Below are positions 8,104 to 15,793 of a stretch of 24,153 nt of DNA, in pieces. The position numbers were made by a program, and so were the translations under genes. Position 1 is the first letter of the stretch. Each line of letters opens with the position of its first letter. The stretch covers positions 1 to 24,153 of the forward strand of contig JAOZST010000048.1 in assembly GCA_029939535.1 (NCBI GenBank), written 5' to 3'. The DNA comes from NBML01 sp029939535. Its GTDB lineage: Bacteria; Desulfobacterota; Desulfobacteria; Desulfobacterales; Desulfobacteraceae. The notes below the pieces were generated by a model. That model searched no databases. It saw only the letters and a program-made list of their open reading frames with translations, and had not been told where the DNA came from.

Positions 8104-8895
8104 TCAGTGTCTGGATTGGATCGTGTCACTGACCCTTTTAAAATTTGGGGCAGGGGTTTCTGGTGCATGGGCGTCAGATCCCATTATGATTGGAATATTT
8201 TTTTTGATGGCAGCCTTGATAATCCAGGGGCTGGGATAGATCTCCCCAATGGGATGAATCAGGCCTGCTGTATTGATTTCCATTTTTATATGGTGGGTTT
8301 TCATTATATCAAGGGTTTCTTCCACAAGTTCTCCATACCAGGGGCTTGTTTCATCAAAGTATTGGTTTGACTGGTTGAATTTCTTAACCACGTCCAAATG
8401 ACCGGTGCTGTCACACCAGCCTGTTTTTATTGCCTGCTGAAGGGTAAGATAATATTTGGAGCACAAGGCCTGGATATCTCCGTTAAAGACTTTTTGCAGG
8501 GTTTTGTCGAATTCTTTTTCACTCTCGTTGATCAGGCAATGGGAATTATCAACAAGAAGGCCGTGGACCGATGCAATCAAAAAATCCCATTTCACGGCAA
8601 GGATATTTTCTTTAATCCAATGGTAGATCTCAGGCATAAATTCGATTTCAAGTCCTGTCAGAATATCTATCTTGTGCCCATATTGCTGCCGGGCCATGTC
8701 AATCTCATCCCTGTAGGCCTGGATCTGTTCCAGGTCCACGGCATAATAGGTTGGAAAGGGAAGGGGCATATGATCGGTAATGGCAATTCTGGTCAGCCCT
8801 TTTTTGATGGAAGATTTTACCATATCTTCAATGGTAGCAATGCCGTCTGAATAGTTTGAATGCATGTGGAAGTCGGAAGAAAAATCAATATTCAC
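8104..8895 (-). CDS. PHP-domain metal-dependent phosphoesterase (histidinol-phosphatase-like)
   Basis: This 263-residue protein is a PHP-fold hydrolase. Metal-binding residues are visible as DFHMHSNYSDG (H10, H12, D17), TDH (D41, H42), GLEIEF, ASVHG and GSDAHAPE (D241, H243). The family includes HisK-type histidinol phosphatases and 3',5'-nucleotide phosphatases; no his genes are nearby, so the substrate is open. The best start is GTG at 8895, preceded by AAGGAA at about 8 bases. It is transcribed away from the M20 gene and towards glcD, with about 106 bases between its stop and the glcD start. It is probably not functionally tied to the oxidase genes. Confidence 0.85.
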   Translation of the reverse strand: MNIDFSSDFHMHSNYSDGIATIEDMVKSSIKKGLTRIAITDHMPLPFPTYYAVDLEQIQAYRDEIDMARQQYGHKIDILTGLEIEFMPEIYHWIKENILAVKWDFLIASVHGLLVDNSHCLINESEKEFDKTLQKVFNGDIQALCSKYYLTLQQAIKTGWCDSTGHLDVVKKFNQSNQYFDETSPWYGELVEETLDIMKTHHIKMEINTAGLIHPIGEIYPSPWIIKAAIKKNIPIIMGSDAHAPETPAPNFKRVSDTIQSRH

Positions 8896-9180
8896 TGGTA
8901 AATTCCTTTGTCTATTAAGCAGCAGTTTCAGCCTGATCCTGAACTGGTTTTTTATAAAGTCCGGGGAAGAATATAAACAGGAATAACTGGTTTATCAATC
9001 CTGGTATAAAAATAATATTCTTGAAGTACTGCACCAGGTTAAATGTAAACAATTCAGATAAACGATTTGGAGGGAGAAATATGCTTGTAATCTCCATTGA
9101 CTGTGGTGTAATATGCCCTATTCATTTGCTGCAGGCCCAAATTTTGAACATGTATTTAGAGCATATATAAGGACAGCCTC
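8896..9180. other. Divergent intergenic region with nested inverted repeats
   Basis: This 285-base AT-rich stretch separates the PHP gene (minus) from the M20 gene (plus) and must hold promoters for both. A perfect 8-base inverted repeat AAGAATAT (8967-8974) / ATATTCTT (9015-9022) encloses a shorter one, CAGGA / TCCTG. A 60-codon minus-strand open frame here has no ribosome site or family resemblance and is not counted as a gene. The M20 gene has AAGGA at 9169-9173, 7 bases before its ATG. No clear sigma-70 pair could be fixed. Confidence 0.4.
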
Positions 9181-10416
9181 ATGATCACGGAAACAGAAGA
9201 AAAATTACTCAGTTTCATCAATAAGGATGAACTGATTTGCCTGACCCGGGATTTAGTCAGGATTGATTCAGTGATTCGTCCTGAGAAAGGGAATACAGAG
9301 GCCGGGGTTGTGAGGTATATTTCGGACTGGATTTCCAGGGAACTGGGTGTTGAGCCCTTGATTGAAGAGGTAGTTCCGGGGAGGGAAAACATCATTGCAA
9401 CGTTTGATTCAGGCCGGGCAGGACCCTGCCTTATGTTTGAAGGTCACACAGATGTGGTTTCCGAGGGCAATCCAGATCTCTGGCAGTATGATCCATTTGA
9501 GGGAAAGATTCTTGACGGGAAAATTTACGGCAGGGGATCCTGTGATATGAAGGCGGGCCTGGCAGTTAACCTGCTGACCGTCAAGGCAATGCTGAAATCC
9601 GGGGTTGAATACAAAGGCAGGATGCGGCTGGGTATTGTCTGCGATGAAGAGGATCTGATGCTGGGGATCCAGGATTATATTAAAAAAGGACATGCCGATG
9701 ATGTGGATGCCTGTCTTGTGTCGGAACCCGAGGAAAATCAGCTTTGCATAAGCATGAAAGGGGCTTTGCGAGCCCTTGTCACAGTTAAGGGAAAAATGGC
9801 CCACGGAGCAATGCCTTTGGCCGGGATTAATCCCAGTATTCGCATGGCAAGGATTATTCTGGCTTTTGAGGCATTTGAAAAAGCAGAAATAAAAAAATGG
9901 GGCAGGGACGAATTCCTGGGATGGCCTTCGGTGACGTTTACCGTGGTACAGTCGCCACCGGTCGGGGAGACTCCCCAGTTGAATGTCATGCCTGCAGAAT
10001 CCATGGCCTGTGTGGATATTCGAACCATTCCCAGCCAGAATCATGAAAAGATCAAGCAGCAGCTCCAGGGGATTCTGGACAAATTGGCTGCAGATGATCC
10101 TGATTTCCATGCACAGATCAAGTTTATTGCTGATAAGCCGGTGGTCAGCATGGAAAAAGATGAACCCATTGTCATGGTTGCAGCAGAGGCATACAAAGAT
10201 ATCACGGGCAAAGAACCGGTTTATAATGGGGTCCCCGGAGCCACTGACGGAACGTTTTTAAGGGATCTAAAGGGTATTCCCTGTCTGGTCAATGGCCCCG
10301 GCCCCAGGCATATGCCCCACCAGACAGATGAATATGTGGACATTGAAGAGCTTTTTGAATCTCTGAAGATTTATCTACTGTCCTGTTTTCGTTTTTTAAA
10401 CAGGTTTTCTGATTAA
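9181..10416 (+). CDS. M20-family metallo-amidohydrolase (ArgE/DapE/carboxypeptidase-like)
   Basis: This 411-residue protein is an M20 di-zinc peptidase or deacylase. Visible residues are H89 and D91 in EGHTDVV, D122 in GRGSCDMK (bridging ligand), the catalytic acidic pair in CDEED (E156, E157), E182 in SEPEE, H208 of the dimerisation domain in MAHGAMP, and the last metal histidine in GPRHMPHQTDEY (H380). Such enzymes remove an acyl, succinyl or peptidyl group from an amino acid. It lies 275 bases upstream of a TRAP transporter on the same strand, so it might process the imported compound, but a separate promoter seems to start the transporter genes. The precise substrate cannot be read. Confidence 0.9.
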   Translation: MITETEEKLLSFINKDELICLTRDLVRIDSVIRPEKGNTEAGVVRYISDWISRELGVEPLIEEVVPGRENIIATFDSGRAGPCLMFEGHTDVVSEGNPDLWQYDPFEGKILDGKIYGRGSCDMKAGLAVNLLTVKAMLKSGVEYKGRMRLGIVCDEEDLMLGIQDYIKKGHADDVDACLVSEPEENQLCISMKGALRALVTVKGKMAHGAMPLAGINPSIRMARIILAFEAFEKAEIKKWGRDEFLGWPSVTFTVVQSPPVGETPQLNVMPAESMACVDIRTIPSQNHEKIKQQLQGILDKLAADDPDFHAQIKFIADKPVVSMEKDEPIVMVAAEAYKDITGKEPVYNGVPGATDGTFLRDLKGIPCLVNGPGPRHMPHQTDEYVDIEELFESLKIYLLSCFRFLNRFSD

Positions 10417-10691
10417 ATTGTATTTTAATTCAGAAAAAATAAAACAACTCGTAAATGAATTATGGAACAAGTATCCCAGAGGGCTTGTTTTCTATGTTCA
10501 AGCAAGCTGTTTGGTAGCAGGTTTGACTGAAAATTAAGTTTACTGCTACGCAAAAAAATTGCTTGACATGCTACTTTTTTCATTCTATGCATATCTATAT
10601 CCTGTACTCTTATCTATAGTCGGATCAGAGTGAGCGGTTGTCTAAATAAAAAGGAAGCTAGTAACTACACTAATTTTAAGGAGGATTTACG
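10417..10691. promoter_or_regulatory. Intergenic region with probable promoter of the second TRAP operon
   Basis: This region between the M20 gene and dctP holds a consensus -35 TTGACA at 10563-10568 and, 17 bases on, TATGCA at 10586-10591, which is only a partial -10. A strong ribosome site AAGGAGG lies at 10678-10684, 7 bases before the dctP ATG. The imperfect inverted repeat just after the M20 stop (around 10410-10432) is followed by A rather than T on the plus strand, so it is not a good terminator for that gene. Confidence 0.4.
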
Positions 10692-11669
10692 ATGAAGAAA
10701 TTTTTGATTTTTTTGTTAGTCTCGACCCTGTTTTTCTTTTCCGGCAACAGCTTTGCTGCTACAAAAATCAAACTGGGTGTTGTAACCAAGCCGGGCAGTG
10801 CCCAGAATATTGCAGCTGAAAAATTCAAGGAGCTGATTGAGGAACGATCAAACGGCGCATTTGAGGTTAAAATCTATCACTCTGCATCCCTTGGTAATGA
10901 AACTGAGATTCTTCAGCAGGTTCAGATGAATACCATCCAGATGGGCATTGTTACAGGAGGGCCCTTTGATACCTTTAACCCAATTTCCAGGGTCATTAAC
11001 TATCCCTTTCTTTTCAAAGATAATGCCCAGGCAGATGAAATCCTTGACGGTCCCCTGGGTACGCAAATACTTAAAAGCCTTGAAAGCTCAGATTTCAAAG
11101 GACTCAGTTTTTCTGAAAACGGTTTCAGAAACCTGACCAACAATAAACGTCCGGTTAAAAGCCCGGATGATATTAAAGGACTCAAGGTAAGGGTTATGGC
11201 TTCTGCCATCCACAAAGCCATCTGGAGCGCACTTGGTGCCAACCCCACACCCATGCCCTGGCCTATTTATACGGAACTGGAGCAGGGCGTAATTGACGGA
11301 CAGGAAAACCCGCTATGGGTAATGGAAGTGTATAAATTTTATGAAATTCAAAAATATCTTTCCCTTACCCGTCATGTCTATTCCTATCACATCGACGTTG
11401 CATCCCTTAAATGGTGGAAAACTCTTGATAAAAACGACCAGGATATGGTCCAGAAGGCCATGTATGATGCAGCGGTATTCCAGCGTCAGGATAATAGATC
11501 CAAAGATGCCGGCCGTTTGAAACTCTTAAAGGAAAAAGGCATGGAAGTTGTTGAGAATCCAGATGTTGCAGCATTTCGAGCTAAAGTTGCAGACTTAAAG
11601 GATATGGACCTTTACCAGGATCCGGAAGTCAAAGACATGCTTTTGAAAATCATGGAAGCAGTTAAATAA
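10692..11669 (+). CDS. dctP: TRAP substrate-binding protein (DctP family), Sec-exported
   Basis: This 325-residue binding protein has a Sec signal peptide (Lys-Lys, then a hydrophobic core, with likely cleavage after NSFA at residue 22). The mature part carries classical DctP features: GFRNLTN (R146), KGLKVRVM (R167, expected to hold the substrate carboxylate) and ELEQGVIDGQENP (about 195-207) with the conserved asparagine. It differs from the other binding protein in this window in signal type and subfamily, so the two systems should differ in substrate. It heads dctP-dctQ-dctM-panB. The substrate is a small organic acid of unknown identity; sialic acid and C4-dicarboxylate transporters share this fold. 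Confidence 0.92.
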   Translation: MKKFLIFLLVSTLFFFSGNSFAATKIKLGVVTKPGSAQNIAAEKFKELIEERSNGAFEVKIYHSASLGNETEILQQVQMNTIQMGIVTGGPFDTFNPISRVINYPFLFKDNAQADEILDGPLGTQILKSLESSDFKGLSFSENGFRNLTNNKRPVKSPDDIKGLKVRVMASAIHKAIWSALGANPTPMPWPIYTELEQGVIDGQENPLWVMEVYKFYEIQKYLSLTRHVYSYHIDVASLKWWKTLDKNDQDMVQKAMYDAAVFQRQDNRSKDAGRLKLLKEKGMEVVENPDVAAFRAKVADLKDMDLYQDPEVKDMLLKIMEAVK

Positions 11670-11685
11670 GAGTCATTGATTCTTT

Positions 11686-11727
11686 CAGGGCTGACAGCTT
11701 TTATTCCCATGGCAGGTGTCAGCCCTG
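11686..11727 (+). terminator. Hairpin between dctP and dctQ, probable attenuator
   Basis: CAGGGCTGACA at 11686-11696 and its exact reverse complement TGTCAGCCCTG at 11717-11727 form an 11-base-pair GC-rich stem around a 20-base loop, followed by TTTATTTATT. The hairpin sits 17 bases after the dctP stop and 21 bases before the dctQ start. Its likely role is partial termination, or protection of the dctP message, so that binding protein is made in excess of the membrane subunits. Confidence 0.7.
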
Positions 11728-11748
11728 TTTATTTATTCTGGAGACCTT

Positions 11749-12228
11749 ATGTTTAAAAAAACAAGTTTTCTTCTTAACCAATGGATAGAGTACCTGCTGT
11801 TCAGCCTGGGGTTTACCATGACCCTGCTGGTAGCTGTCCAGGTATTTTGCAGGTATGTATTGAATCAGTCTTTATTCTGGTCAGAGGAGCTTGCCCGGTT
11901 TCTTCTGGTCTGGTTGACTTTTCTGGGAGCGTCCTGTGCATATTATCGAAGGGCCAACCCCGGGGTTGATTTCCTCTATGTAAAAATGCCGTTTCTGTTG
12001 AAAAAAATTTCATCAATAATGACCCATCTGGTTTCCATGGGACTTTTCTTTGTCATGATTGTCTATGGATACCAGTTTGCCTATTTTGTACGTCTTCAGA
12101 TCTCCCCGGCACTCCAGATACCCAAATGGATTGTCTTGAGTATTATTCCCATCAGTGGTGCTATTTTAATGTTCCATGCCGCAACCTTTCTGCTTGAGGA
12201 ATTAAAGGAAAATTCAGATGACCACTGA
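11749..12228 (+). CDS. dctQ: TRAP transporter small permease (DctQ)
   Basis: This 159-residue, four-helix protein is the small membrane subunit of the second TRAP system. The VFCRYVLNQSLFWSEELARF segment (about residues 30-49) and the following LLVWLTFLGASCAYYRR are family hallmarks. I prefer ATG 11749, with TGGAG 5 bases upstream, over the in-frame GTG at 11716, because the longer form would begin inside the dctP-dctQ hairpin. Its end overlaps the dctM start by 11 bases, indicating translational coupling. Confidence 0.9.
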   Translation: MFKKTSFLLNQWIEYLLFSLGFTMTLLVAVQVFCRYVLNQSLFWSEELARFLLVWLTFLGASCAYYRRANPGVDFLYVKMPFLLKKISSIMTHLVSMGLFFVMIVYGYQFAYFVRLQISPALQIPKWIVLSIIPISGAILMFHAATFLLEELKENSDDH

Positions 12229-13498
12229 AATACTGATTTTATCACTTCTTTTTCTGTTTGCCATCAATACACCCATTGCCATTGCCATTGGTGTCGCCTC
12301 TGTTGCGGCTGTACTGATCCAGGGTGATTTCAACCTGATGATGGTGGTGCAGCGCATGTTTGGAGGTACAGACTCCTTCCATCTCATGGCGGTTCCCCTT
12401 TTCATGTTTACCGGGACCATTATGGAGGCAGGAGGTATCAGCCGCAGGATAATTGATTTTGCCAATGCCCTTGTGGGCTGGCTTCCCGGTGGACTTGCAG
12501 CTGTGACCATTGTATCAGCCATGTTTTTTGCCGGTATTTCAGGGTCTGCAGCTGCGGATGCGGCTGCAGTGGGTGCTATTTTGATTCCAGCCATGAAAAA
12601 ATCCGGGTATGACTCTGATTTTGCAGCTGCTGTACAGGCCTCGGGCGGATCAATCGGGGTGATCATTCCCCCTTCCATTCCCATGATTATATTTGGCTTT
12701 TTAACAGGTGCATCCATTGGTCAGCTTTTTGCCGCCGGTATTCTGCCAGGTATTCTCATTGGCTTTTCTTTGATCTGCGTTGCAACGTTAATTTCCTGGA
12801 AAAAAGGATATTCTTCAACAACATCCTTTTCCATGGAAAAAACCTGGATAGCCCTTAAGAGATCTCTGCTGGCAATGGGAGCCCCCATGATTATTCTGGG
12901 AGGAATCCTTTTTGGTATTTTCACTGCCACGGAATCAGCAGCAATTGCAGTTGTGTATGCCTTGGTGGTGGGCATGTTTGTTTATCGAAAAATCAAAATC
13001 AAAGACCTTGGTCCTCTGTTTATCAGTGGTGCCATCACATCTGCCATTGTTATGTTTATTATTGCCACTGCTTCTGTATTCAGCTGGATTGCAGCCATTG
13101 AAGACATCCCGGCACAGCTGGCAGGGACCCTGCTTGGGCTTTCTGAAAATCCAATAATCTTACTTTTGATGATCAATGTAATCCTGTTGATTGCAGGAAC
13201 CTTTATTGAAACCACAGCCGCCTTAATACTGCTGGTACCAATGATAACTGCCATGGTTCCTGCACTGGGAATCGACTTAATACAGCTGGGTGTCATCGTT
13301 GTTACCAACCTGGCAATCGGCATGCTGACCCCACCAATGGGCATATGCCTCATTGTTTCCTGTTCCATATCCAAAGACAGTATTGGTGCCATCAGCAGAC
13401 GTATCCTTCCTTTTCTGGGTATATTAATTGTGGATCTTTTGATTATCACCTTTTATCCTCCCATTACCATGTGGATGGCAAATTTGGTGGCAAAATAA
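12218..13498 (+). CDS. dctM: TRAP transporter large permease (DctM)
   Basis: This 426-residue polytopic protein of about 12 hydrophobic segments is the ion-coupled transport subunit of the second TRAP system. Signatures are FAINTPIAIAIGVAS at the start, MAVPLFMFTGTIMEAGGI, the GISGSAAADAAAVGAILIPA loop, GGSIGVIIPPSIPMIIFG, ATESAAIAVVYALVVG and LTPPMGICL. Length is the family norm. It overlaps dctQ by 11 bases and is followed after 96 bases by panB on the same strand, with no hairpin terminator visible between them. Confidence 0.94.
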   Translation: MTTEILILSLLFLFAINTPIAIAIGVASVAAVLIQGDFNLMMVVQRMFGGTDSFHLMAVPLFMFTGTIMEAGGISRRIIDFANALVGWLPGGLAAVTIVSAMFFAGISGSAAADAAAVGAILIPAMKKSGYDSDFAAAVQASGGSIGVIIPPSIPMIIFGFLTGASIGQLFAAGILPGILIGFSLICVATLISWKKGYSSTTSFSMEKTWIALKRSLLAMGAPMIILGGILFGIFTATESAAIAVVYALVVGMFVYRKIKIKDLGPLFISGAITSAIVMFIIATASVFSWIAAIEDIPAQLAGTLLGLSENPIILLLMINVILLIAGTFIETTAALILLVPMITAMVPALGIDLIQLGVIVVTNLAIGMLTPPMGICLIVSCSISKDSIGAISRRILPFLGILIVDLLIITFYPPITMWMANLVAK

Positions 13499-13594
13499 AA
13501 AATTTCCATATTCCACCCATTTCCAGGTATTATTGGGCCAGACAATGACCAGCATTGGTGAAAACACTGACAAAAATATAAGGAGAAAAGTATA

Positions 13595-14443
13595 ATGGGT
13601 CAAAGAAAAGTTACCATCCAGGATATAAAACAGGCAAAAAAGGATCATAAAAAAATAATTATGGTGACTGCCTATGATTATCCCTTTGGGTTAATGGCAG
13701 ATGAAGCTGGAGTGGATATTGTTCTGGTGGGAGATTCCCTGGGAATGGTGGTCATGGGGCTTGACGGCACTATAGCCGTTACCATGGATCAGATGATACA
13801 CCATATCCAGGCCGTGGTCAGGGGTTGTAAAAAAGCACTCATTGTCGGGGATATGCCCTTTATGAGTTATAATACTTCTGTACGGGAGGCCATTATCAAT
13901 GCCGGGCGCCTGATGAAGGAAGGGGGATGTGATGTTGTTAAGCTTGAAGGTGGTATTGATTTTGCGCCTACGGTTCATGCCATTGTAAAAGCGGGAATCC
14001 CTGTCCAGGGTCATATTGGACTTACTCCCCAGACGGCAAGCGCCCTTGGCGGGTTTAAGATGCAGGGTAAAGATGCCCAGGCTGCAAAACGTATCATTGA
14101 GGATGCCAGGGCATTGGAAGAGGCCGGTGTGTTTTCCATGATCCTTGAAGCGGTTCCAGCACCCCTTGGAGAAATTATTGCACAGACCGTCAGTATACCG
14201 GTTATCGGCATAGGTGCAGGCAGCCAGGTGGACGGCCAGGTACTTGTGACCCATGATATGATCGGGCTGTTTGATAAGTTTGTACCTAAATTTGTCAAAC
14301 AATATGCCCTGGTTAGACCCACAATCATTGACGCTTTAAAAACTTTTAAGGAAGAGGTAACAACGGAATCCTTTCCCGCTCCTGAGCACTCCTTTGGCAT
14401 GCCTGATAAAACCCTGGAGGAGTTAAAAAAAATAATTGATTAG
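13595..14443 (+). CDS. panB: Ketopantoate hydroxymethyltransferase homologue (PanB)
   Basis: This 282-residue protein matches PanB over its whole length. It has the VGDSLGMVV metal site (D47, S48), GDMPFMSY (D86), KLEGG (K116, E118) and ILEAVP with E185 at the catalytic glutamate position, plus VQGHIGLTPQ and IGIGAG. PanB transfers a one-carbon unit from methylene-tetrahydrofolate to 3-methyl-2-oxobutanoate to make ketopantoate for coenzyme A synthesis. An AAGGAG lies upstream of the ATG. The usual partners panC and panD are absent; instead it sits directly behind a TRAP transporter. It may be the housekeeping gene, or may serve metabolism of the transported acid, even in the reverse direction. 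Confidence 0.92.
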   Translation: MGQRKVTIQDIKQAKKDHKKIIMVTAYDYPFGLMADEAGVDIVLVGDSLGMVVMGLDGTIAVTMDQMIHHIQAVVRGCKKALIVGDMPFMSYNTSVREAIINAGRLMKEGGCDVVKLEGGIDFAPTVHAIVKAGIPVQGHIGLTPQTASALGGFKMQGKDAQAAKRIIEDARALEEAGVFSMILEAVPAPLGEIIAQTVSIPVIGIGAGSQVDGQVLVTHDMIGLFDKFVPKFVKQYALVRPTIIDALKTFKEEVTTESFPAPEHSFGMPDKTLEELKKIID

Positions 14444-14678
14444 CCTGCATGGGATTGAAGGGAAAACTTTATTTTCGCACAAAGAATGCCGAAATTTTAA
14501 CTAATTGTTTTTAAGAATAGATAGGACAACTTAACAAGAATATACGCAAAGTTTATTTTTGTAAAGGGTTGCTCAACTTAATTTTTTTGCAAAAACTTTT
14601 ATTCATTATGCGATTATGTTATCGTCACAGAATGATAGATGTCATGTCAAAGGATTCAAACTAACAGGAGATAAAACC

Positions 14679-14867
14679 TTGCAAACCGAAGGGATAAAAC
14701 AAGAAGCTTATAAGATATTAAATCAACTTTCGGATCAGGCCACCTGGGATGATCTGATGCACCTGATTTATGTCCGTCAAGCCATAGAAGCTGGTATAAA
14801 AGACAGCGACGAAGGTCGCACTATGGATGTCAAAGATGTCCGCAAAAAATTTGCTTTAACAAAATGA
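14679..14867 (+). CDS. Antitoxin of a RelE/ParE-type toxin-antitoxin module
   Basis: This small acidic protein resembles antitoxins placed before ParE-type toxins, with core TWDDLMHLIYVRQAIEAGIK and the C-terminal EEGR-like and KDVRKKF stretches. I choose TTG at 14679 as start (62 residues) because CAGGAG lies 8 bases upstream; an in-frame ATG at 14616 would give 83 residues but lacks a ribosome site, and its extra N-terminus does not look like the family. The stop overlaps the toxin ATG by 4 bases, the usual TA arrangement. Because the toxin is destroyed, this is an orphan antitoxin that may still bind DNA or neutralise a related toxin elsewhere. Confidence 0.75.
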   Translation: MQTEGIKQEAYKILNQLSDQATWDDLMHLIYVRQAIEAGIKDSDEGRTMDVKDVRKKFALTK

Positions 14868-15043
14868 AAGTTCTCTGGACGGAGAACGCTATAGATCATC
14901 TTGCCAATATCTATGAATACATAGCGTTCAACTCTCCAACTTATGCGAGACATATGGTTGACAGGATCACCCGGCGTACTGAGCAGATAGCCGAACATAA
15001 CTTGTCCGGTAGGAAGGTGCCTGAGTATGATGCCGAAGATATG
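14864..15043 (+). pseudogene. parE: Truncated ParE/RelE-family toxin
   Basis: The first 60 codons match the ParE family: MKVLWTENAIDHLANIYEYI, a conserved MVDRITRRTEQIA helix and SGRKVPEYD. Family members are normally about 95-100 residues and end in beta strands with a YRIIY-like core; none of that is present. After about residue 60 the same frame reads an IS630 transposase interior (IKMPIRTVGEYLKR) and stops at 15098-15100. The toxin was therefore cut by transposon sequence, and the present product, if made, is a 78-residue chimera without the C-terminal part needed for activity. Confidence 0.8.
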
Positions 15044-15379
15044 GAACTTTTTTCAATCAAGATGCCCATCCGGACAGTGGGCGAATATTTGAAACGATGA
15101 AATTACACTCCACAAAAACCCTTGCGCAAAGCCTATAAACAAAACCCAAAGGCAATATCAGCCTGGTTAAAAGATGAACACCCAGCCATTGCCGTAAAAT
15201 CAAAGAAAGAAAATGCTGAGATCCACTGGGGAGATGAGACAGGCCTTTGTAATGATAGCTATCATGGCAGAAGTTATGCCCCCCCCCGAGGGGAAACGCC
15301 AGCGATAAAAATACATCCAAGATGTCAGCGTATAAATTTAATTTCAACTGTGATCAATCAGGGCAAGATACGGTTTAAG
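15044..15379 (+). pseudogene. IS630-family transposase fragment
   Basis: In the same frame as the toxin remnant the sequence reads ELFSIKMPIRTVGEYLKR, a TGA (15098-15100) where family members have tryptophan, then NYTPQKPLRKAYKQNPKAI, AEIHWGDETGL (the first catalytic aspartate of the DDE domain), GRSYAPPRGETP and LISTVINQGKIRFK. This is an internal piece of an IS630 transposase: the N-terminal helix-turn-helix domain and the C-terminal half with the remaining DDE acids are missing. It is dead by truncation and by the stop codon. A run of seven C occurs at the SYAPP position. Confidence 0.82.
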
Positions 15380-15445
15380 GATACCCTGCAAGCCAAAGAA
15401 GTCATTGTCGGAGATGGTGAACGACGTAAGCGCTATATCCTTATT
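15380..15445 (+). pseudogene. Short fragment of a second transposase (IS1634-like)
   Basis: Directly after the IS630 piece, without change of frame, the sequence reads LQAKEVIVGDGERRKRYILI. This resembles an internal motif of IS1634-family transposases (KEV..GDGERR.RYIL), and the continuation usual there (YNP..AER) is lost after the motif. Only about 20 residues are recognisable, so the family is tentative. It implies a second rearrangement inside or beside the IS630 remnant. Confidence 0.4.
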
Positions 15446-15793
15446 CTTTTGTTTCCTGTTCAGGGGATTCACGTCGGGTACAGCCCATAAAAGGGTCTGG
15501 GTAGGTGGTGAAGGGGGTTTTGAAATAAGTCCTTTGTAGTAGCTGAAAATTTCGCCTCAAATGTCTCAGATTTTTTGCCGGCATAATAAATAGATCCCTA
15601 GCATCCGATTCCAGGATAGAAATGTCGAACCTATGGTCTGAAAGGTCTGAAAATTTATTCTTGACTTTCTTTTCAATCTGAATCATAGTTTTTTGAATAG
15701 CATTCGAATAGTGAATGTTATTAAGTGTGTTTTTAAATTCACTTTACCATAACAGGTATTTATCGCTGTTCAAAAGATGAATGAAGACAGATT
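15446..15793. other. Unassigned region between transposase debris and tetR
   Basis: No recognisable gene. A minus-strand open frame (15441-15686, 81 residues) has a basic N-terminal part but no ribosome site and no family resemblance, and could be more mobile-element debris. The last 100 bases hold a candidate promoter and operator for the following TetR gene: TTGAAT at 15693-15698, then 17 bases, then TGTTAT at 15716-15721, with CATTC-N7-GAATG at 15701-15717 between the boxes. The ribosome site before the TetR ATG is weak. Confidence 0.4.

Noticed and set aside
8915..9097. Minus-strand 60-codon hydrophobic open frame in the PHP/M20 intergenic region
   Set aside because: No ribosome site and no recognisable motif, and it would occupy the region needed for two promoters; AT-rich DNA gives such frames by chance.
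9409..10110. Long minus-strand open frame of 233 codons
   Set aside because: It lies wholly antisense to the M20 gene, whose catalytic motifs are unmistakable, and its own translation is rich in His and Cys without any family pattern.
10514..10530. Possible sigma-54 promoter (TTGG...TTGA) upstream of the second dctP
   Set aside because: The essential GC of the -12 element is absent, and a consensus sigma-70 -35 box lies closer to the gene.
15441..15686. Minus-strand 81-codon open frame between transposase debris and tetR
   Set aside because: No ribosome site and no recognised family; it overlaps the plus-strand transposase remnant. Possibly broken mobile DNA, so described only as an unassigned region.
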